Origin: Streptomyces sp. NRRL F-4489
GTDB lineage: Bacteria > Actinomycetota > Actinomycetes > Streptomycetales > Streptomycetaceae
Direction: 5' to 3'
DNA length: 17,533 nucleotides
Assembly (NCBI RefSeq): GCF_001509485.1
Contig: NZ_LLZI01000021.1
Span: 1-17,533 of the forward strand
Shown: positions 14,565-17,533 of the stretch, in pieces
Layout of the letters: the number at the start of each line of letters is the position of its first letter
Position numbering within the stretch: the stretch's first letter is position 1
Notes under the pieces: generated by a model
Database searches by the model: none
Seen by the model: only the letters and a program-made list of their open reading frames with translations
Told to the model about the DNA's origin: nothing
Translations under genes and position numbers: made by a program

Positions 14565-15140
14565 GTGGGAGTCAGCCTCAGCAAGGGCGGCAACGTCTCG
14601 CTGACGAAGGAAGCCCCCAATCTGACCGCCGTCCTGGTCGGTCTGGGCTGGGACGCGCGTACCACCACCGGTACGGACTTCGACCTGGACGCCAGCGCCC
14701 TGCTGACGAATGACCAGGGGAAGGTCGCCAACGACCTCAACTTCGTGTTCTTCAACAACCTCAAGAGCCCCTGCGGCTCGGTGGAGCACACCGGTGACAA
14801 CACCACCGGCGAGGGCGAGGGCGACGACGAGGCCATCAAGGTGAACCTCGCCGGCGTCCCCGCCGACGTCCACAAGATCGTGTTCCCGGTGTCGATCTAC
14901 GACGCCGAGACCCGCCAGCAGAGCTTCGGCCAGGTCCGCAACGCCTACATCCGCGTGGTCAACCAGGCCGACGGCAAGGAGCTGGCGCGCTACGACCTGA
15001 GCGAGGACGCCTCGACCGAGACCGCCATGGTCTTCGGCGAGCTGTACCGCAACGGCGCGGAGTGGAAGTTCCGGGCCATCGGCCAGGGCTACGCCTCGGG
15101 CCTGCGCGGTATCGCCCAGGACTTCGGCGTCAACGTCTGA
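14565..15140 (+). CDS. terD: TerD-family calcium-binding stress protein
   Basis: Protein of 191 residues, the standard TerD length. The GTG at 14565 follows GGGAGG by 4 bp and gives the canonical N-terminus [18 protein letters not shown]; an open frame from 14511 is not supported. The Ca2+-binding signature is [13 protein letters not shown] (36-48), paired with the second site around [13 protein letters not shown] (83-95). The C-terminal [17 protein letters not shown] and [15 protein letters not shown] blocks are diagnostic. TerD proteins bind calcium and are linked to tellurite, phage and colicin resistance in enterics, and to development and calcium response in Streptomyces. Streptomyces genomes carry many paralogues, so the symbol denotes family rather than strict orthology. 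It is flanked by hairpins and so is probably monocistronic. Confidence 0.96.
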   Translation: MGVSLSKGGNVSLTKEAPNLTAVLVGLGWDARTTTGTDFDLDASALLTNDQGKVANDLNFVFFNNLKSPCGSVEHTGDNTTGEGEGDDEAIKVNLAGVPADVHKIVFPVSIYDAETRQQSFGQVRNAYIRVVNQADGKELARYDLSEDASTETAMVFGELYRNGAEWKFRAIGQGYASGLRGIAQDFGVNV

Positions 15141-15154
15141 CCGCACGGCGCGAT

Positions 15155-15201
15155 GCGTCCGGCGCCGTACGCCCCGCCCGGGGAGTGCGGCGCCGGACGC
15201 G
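15155..15201 (+). terminator. Terminator of terD
   Basis: GCGTCCGGCGCC (15155-15166) and GGCGCCGGACGC (15190-15201) form a perfect 12-bp stem with a 23-base loop, followed by GTTTCC. It begins 14 bp after the terD stop. Confidence 0.85.
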
Positions 15202-15290
15202 TTTCCGGGGTGTGCGCGGGCGCGTCCGCCGCGACCTGCGGCTCTCCGGGACGGCGGGGGCCGACCGGCCCGGCCGGGAAACGCGCGCTC

Positions 15291-15296
15291 TACACT
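15291..15296 (+). promoter_or_regulatory. Candidate -10 box of the TerC-like gene
   Basis: TACACT lies in the gap between the terD terminator and the TerC-like gene, 69 bp before its GTG. The -35 position is GC-rich without consensus. The leader would include the less GC-rich stretch GTCAACGTTTCGTAAAG. Confidence 0.4.
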
Positions 15297-15365
15297 TCCG
15301 GTCAACGTTTCGTAAAGCGCCGCGCGCTGGGCGCGGGGGACCCACACAGAAGGATTGGGTAGGCA

Positions 15366-16496
15366 GTGCTCCTGAAAACCTTTGGCTGGTCGTTCGCCAT
15401 CACGGCGGTCGGCCTCGGCCTGGCCGGCGTCCTCTGGGGGTGGCAGGGGCTCGCGATCGTCGGGATCCTCTCCATCCTGGAGATCTCGCTGTCCTTCGAC
15501 AACGCCGTCATCAACGCGGGCATCCTGCGCAAGATGAACGCCTTCTGGCAGCGGATCTTCCTGACCGTCGGCATCCTCGTCGCGGTGTTCGGCATGCGGC
15601 TGGTCTTCCCGGTCGTCATCGTCGCCATCACCGCGAAGCTGGGGCCGATCGAGGCGGTCCAGCTGGCCATCAACGACAAGGCGCGCTACCAGGAGCTGGT
15701 CACCGGCGCCCACCCGGCCATCGCGGCCTTCGGCGGCATCTTCCTGCTGATGATCTTCCTCGACTTCATCTTCGAGGACCGCGAGTACACCTGGCTGTCG
15801 TGGATCGAGAAGCCGCTCGCCAGGATCGGCAAGCTGGACATGCTCTCGGTGATCATCGCGCTGGTCGCCCTGCTGGTGAGCGCCATGACGGTGGCGACGC
15901 ACGCCGCGCACGGCGCCGGTGACAAGACCACCACGGTCCTGCTGGCCGGCATCGGCGGCCTGATCACGTATCTCGTCGTCGGCGGCATCTCCGGCTACTT
16001 CGAAGGCCGCCTGGAGGACGACGAGGCGGAGGAGGCGGACGGCGCCGCGGTGGAGAAGAAGAGCGGCGGGGCCGGCTCCGCGGTGGGGCTGGCCGGCAAG
16101 GCCGCGTTCTTCATGTTCCTCTACCTGGAGGTCATCGACGCCTCGTTCTCCTTCGACGGCGTCATCGGCGCGTTCGCCATCACCAATGACATCTTCGAGA
16201 TGGCGCTGGGTCTGGGCATCGGCGCGATGTACATCCGCTCGCTGACGGTCTTCCTCGTCCGCAAGGGCACCCTGGACGACTACGTCTACCTGGAGCACGG
16301 CGCGCACTACGCGATCGGCGCGCTGGGCGTCATCCTCCTCGTCTCGATCCGCTACGAGATCAACGATGTCATCACCGGCCTGGTCGGTGTGGTGCTGATC
16401 GCGCTCTCCTTCGGCTCGTCGGTGCTGCGCAACCGCCGGGAGGGCAAGCCGGGGCAGGAGCCGTCCGCCCAGCCGGAGGTCAGGTCCGGGGTGTGA
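15366..16496 (+). CDS. TerC-like integral membrane protein (DUF475 family)
   Basis: Protein of 376 residues with about eight hydrophobic helices. Two related acidic motifs lie in opposite halves: ILEISLSFDNAVINA (37-51, Glu39, Asp45) and YLEVIDASFSFDGVIGA (253-269, Glu255, Asp258, Asp264). This inverted-repeat pattern with membrane acids is typical of TerC/DUF475 proteins, proposed metal-ion (for example Mn2+) exporters. An acidic cytoplasmic loop (about 215-232, EDDEAEEAD) separates the halves. The C-terminal tail is basic then Pro-rich. The GTG at 15366 is forced because an in-frame TAG lies two codons upstream. The AGAAGGA ribosome site is 11 bp away, a long spacing. It probably works with TerD proteins at the membrane, which is inference from family and neighbourhood. 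Confidence 0.93.
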   Translation: MLLKTFGWSFAITAVGLGLAGVLWGWQGLAIVGILSILEISLSFDNAVINAGILRKMNAFWQRIFLTVGILVAVFGMRLVFPVVIVAITAKLGPIEAVQLAINDKARYQELVTGAHPAIAAFGGIFLLMIFLDFIFEDREYTWLSWIEKPLARIGKLDMLSVIIALVALLVSAMTVATHAAHGAGDKTTTVLLAGIGGLITYLVVGGISGYFEGRLEDDEAEEADGAAVEKKSGGAGSAVGLAGKAAFFMFLYLEVIDASFSFDGVIGAFAITNDIFEMALGLGIGAMYIRSLTVFLVRKGTLDDYVYLEHGAHYAIGALGVILLVSIRYEINDVITGLVGVVLIALSFGSSVLRNRREGKPGQEPSAQPEVRSGV

Positions 16497-16523
16497 CGGA
16501 CCGCTGAGTGAGGAACGCTTTCT

Positions 16524-16562
16524 GCGGGGCGGCCACGGGGAGTGCATCCCCGGCCGCCCCGC
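16524..16562 (+). terminator. Hairpin between the TerC-like and TerA-like genes
   Basis: GCGGGGCGGCC (16524-16534) and GGCCGCCCCGC (16552-16562) pair exactly, with an inner GGGG/CCCC pairing. It starts 28 bp after one stop and ends 20 bp before the next ATG, so the TerA-like gene must either rely on read-through or have a promoter inside or after the hairpin. Confidence 0.8.
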
Positions 16563-16581
16563 GTCGGTACGGGCCGGAAGT

Positions 16582-17331
16582 ATGGGGTGGGGCAAGGTGT
16601 CGTTCCTGGGGAACCTCTGGCGTGGCAACGCGCCGCAGCTCGACGGCGGCGGTTCGCACGTCGTCGAGCTGACGAAGCGGAATCCGGTCGTCTCGCTGAC
16701 CAAGCAGGGGGCGGCCAGCGGGCATCTGCGGGTCAATCTGAGCTGGCAGATGCGGACCTCGGACTTCGGCGAGCGGGGCGGGATGCGCGCCGGCAGCCTG
16801 CTGCGCAATCCGGGCCGGCTCTTCAAACCGGAGATCGTGCAGGCCCAGGGCCCGGCGGTGGTCAATGTCGACCTCGACCTGGCCTGCCTCTACGAGCTCA
16901 AGGACGGCACCAAGGGCGTGGTGCAGCCGCTGGGCGACTTCCTCGGCGACCTCAACGCCGCGCCGTACGTCAAGCTCAGCGGCGACGACCGGTTCGGCTC
17001 CGGGTCCGGTGAGACGCTCTACATCAACCTCGACCACCGGGACGAGATCAAGCGGCTGTTGATCTTCGTCTATATCTACGACGGCACACCGGCGTTCGAC
17101 CGCACCCACGCGGTGGTGACGCTCTACCCCAGCTCCGGGCCGCGGATGGAGGTCAAGCTGGCGGAGCGCGCGCCGCAGGCCCGTTCGTGCGCCGTCTTCA
17201 TGCTGGAGAACGGCAAGGACGGCCTGTCGGTGCGGCGCGAGGTGAAGTACGTCTACGGCTTCCAGGCGGAGCTGGACCGGCTCTACGGCTGGGGGCTCCA
17301 GTGGGGCCGGGGCTACAAGTCCAAGGTCTGA
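16582..17331 (+). CDS. TerA/TerD-like tellurium resistance family protein
   Basis: Protein of 249 residues, longer than TerD and close to the TerA type. After a variable N-terminus, residues 28-45 start VELTKRNPVVSLTKQG, like the TerD opening. NVDLDLACLYELKDG (95-109) corresponds to the TerD DFDLDAS calcium site but is altered. LSGDDRFGSGSGETLYINLDH (132-152) corresponds to the second acidic site, and a YIYDGTPAFDRT segment follows. Cytoplasmic. The start is uncertain: the ATG at 16582 has GGAAG only 1 bp away, whereas an in-frame GTG at 16597 has GGGGTGGGG at a better distance. Its role is presumably in the same calcium or metal stress system as the other ter genes. Confidence 0.9.
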   Translation: MGWGKVSFLGNLWRGNAPQLDGGGSHVVELTKRNPVVSLTKQGAASGHLRVNLSWQMRTSDFGERGGMRAGSLLRNPGRLFKPEIVQAQGPAVVNVDLDLACLYELKDGTKGVVQPLGDFLGDLNAAPYVKLSGDDRFGSGSGETLYINLDHRDEIKRLLIFVYIYDGTPAFDRTHAVVTLYPSSGPRMEVKLAERAPQARSCAVFMLENGKDGLSVRREVKYVYGFQAELDRLYGWGLQWGRGYKSKV

Positions 17332-17353
17332 GCACCGGCCCCGGGGCGGGGCG

Positions 17354-17533
17354 TCAGCGGCGCTGGAACTGCGGCCCCTGGGGCGGCAGCACGAACGACG
17401 GATCGGGCACGAACGGCTGCGGCTGCGGCCCGGGCGCCGGATAGCCGTAGGCCGGCGCGGGTTGCGGCGGGGGGCCGGGGTAGCCGTAGGCGGGCGGCTG
17501 CTGGGGCGGGTACGCGGGCGGCGGCGGGCCCGG
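17354..17533 (-). CDS. 3' end of a gene with a Pro/Tyr/Gln-rich C-terminus (partial)
   Basis: The minus strand is open from the window edge to a TGA at 17354-17356, giving 59 residues without a start. The sequence is rich in Pro, Tyr, Gln and Gly with a loose repeat: PAYGYPGPPPQP and PAYGYPAPGPQP, then PFVPDPSFVLPPQGPQFQRR at the end. Such tails are common in Streptomyces membrane and secreted proteins and are probably disordered. The stop lies 22 bp from the convergent TerA-like stop, the codon usage is strongly GC3-biased and the reading frame is clean, which supports a real gene. The function cannot be told from this part. Confidence 0.65.
   Translation of the reverse strand, partial: PGPPPPAYPPQQPPAYGYPGPPPQPAPAYGYPAPGPQPQPFVPDPSFVLPPQGPQFQRR

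Noticed and set aside
14484..16865. Open frame of 793 codons on the minus strand
   Set aside because: It is antisense to terD and the TerC-like gene, with an Asp/Gln/His-rich composition that is a reverse image of their codons.
14360..17331. ter cluster as a plasmid- or phage-borne island
   Set aside because: Composition matches the neighbours and there is no integrase, transposase or repeat boundary; chromosomal ter genes are normal in Streptomyces.

Overview
The window is high-GC actinobacterial chromosome, almost certainly Streptomyces. The GC content is very high, several starts are GTG, the genes are spaced with GC-rich hairpin terminators, and the content is typical of the genus: a homodimeric-type pyruvate dehydrogenase E1, a secreted I36-family inhibitor, DUF1023 hydrolases, a DUF4429/SHOCT protein and a chromosomal ter set. 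I saw no insertion sequence, prophage, CRISPR array, tRNA or rRNA.

Layout, left to right. Positions 124-6149 hold five minus-strand genes: a membrane-anchored or exported DUF1023 alpha/beta hydrolase, a NarL/LuxR response regulator with its histidine kinase (overlapping by ATGA), a DUF4429-SHOCT protein, and a second, paralogous DUF1023 hydrolase. A perfect 13-bp inverted repeat sits just upstream of the kinase promoter. Positions 6403-8776 hold a divergent TetR regulator and a 14-TM-type DHA2 drug-efflux transporter, with a compact operator/promoter region between them. About 700 bp with no convincing gene follow, then a small secreted I36-type protein (9496-9921). This converges on aceE (10020-12767, minus) across a very strong bidirectional terminator.

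Divergent from aceE, after a 529-bp regulatory gap, come a DUF3052 protein and an AhpE-like peroxiredoxin. As I recall, the aceE/DUF3052/AhpE neighbourhood is conserved in actinobacteria, including mycobacteria. The right end carries three tellurium-resistance-family genes on the plus strand: terD (14565-15140), a TerC-like DUF475 membrane protein (15366-16496) and a TerA-like protein (16582-17331). The first two are each followed by a strong hairpin. The 3' end of a minus-strand gene with a Pro/Tyr/Gln-rich C-terminus runs off the window.

How the parts may work together: aceE links glycolysis to the TCA cycle, and AhpE beside it detoxifies peroxides. The Ter proteins are calcium-binding and membrane stress proteins. 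The TetR/MFS pair is a self-contained inducible efflux unit. The two-component system, the DUF4429/SHOCT protein and the two hydrolases look like an envelope-related block, but that grouping is inference from adjacency. The most interesting signals are regulatory: the kinase palindrome, the TetR operator exactly filling a promoter spacer ahead of an apparently leaderless transporter mRNA, and an attenuator-like hairpin before the DUF3052 gene.
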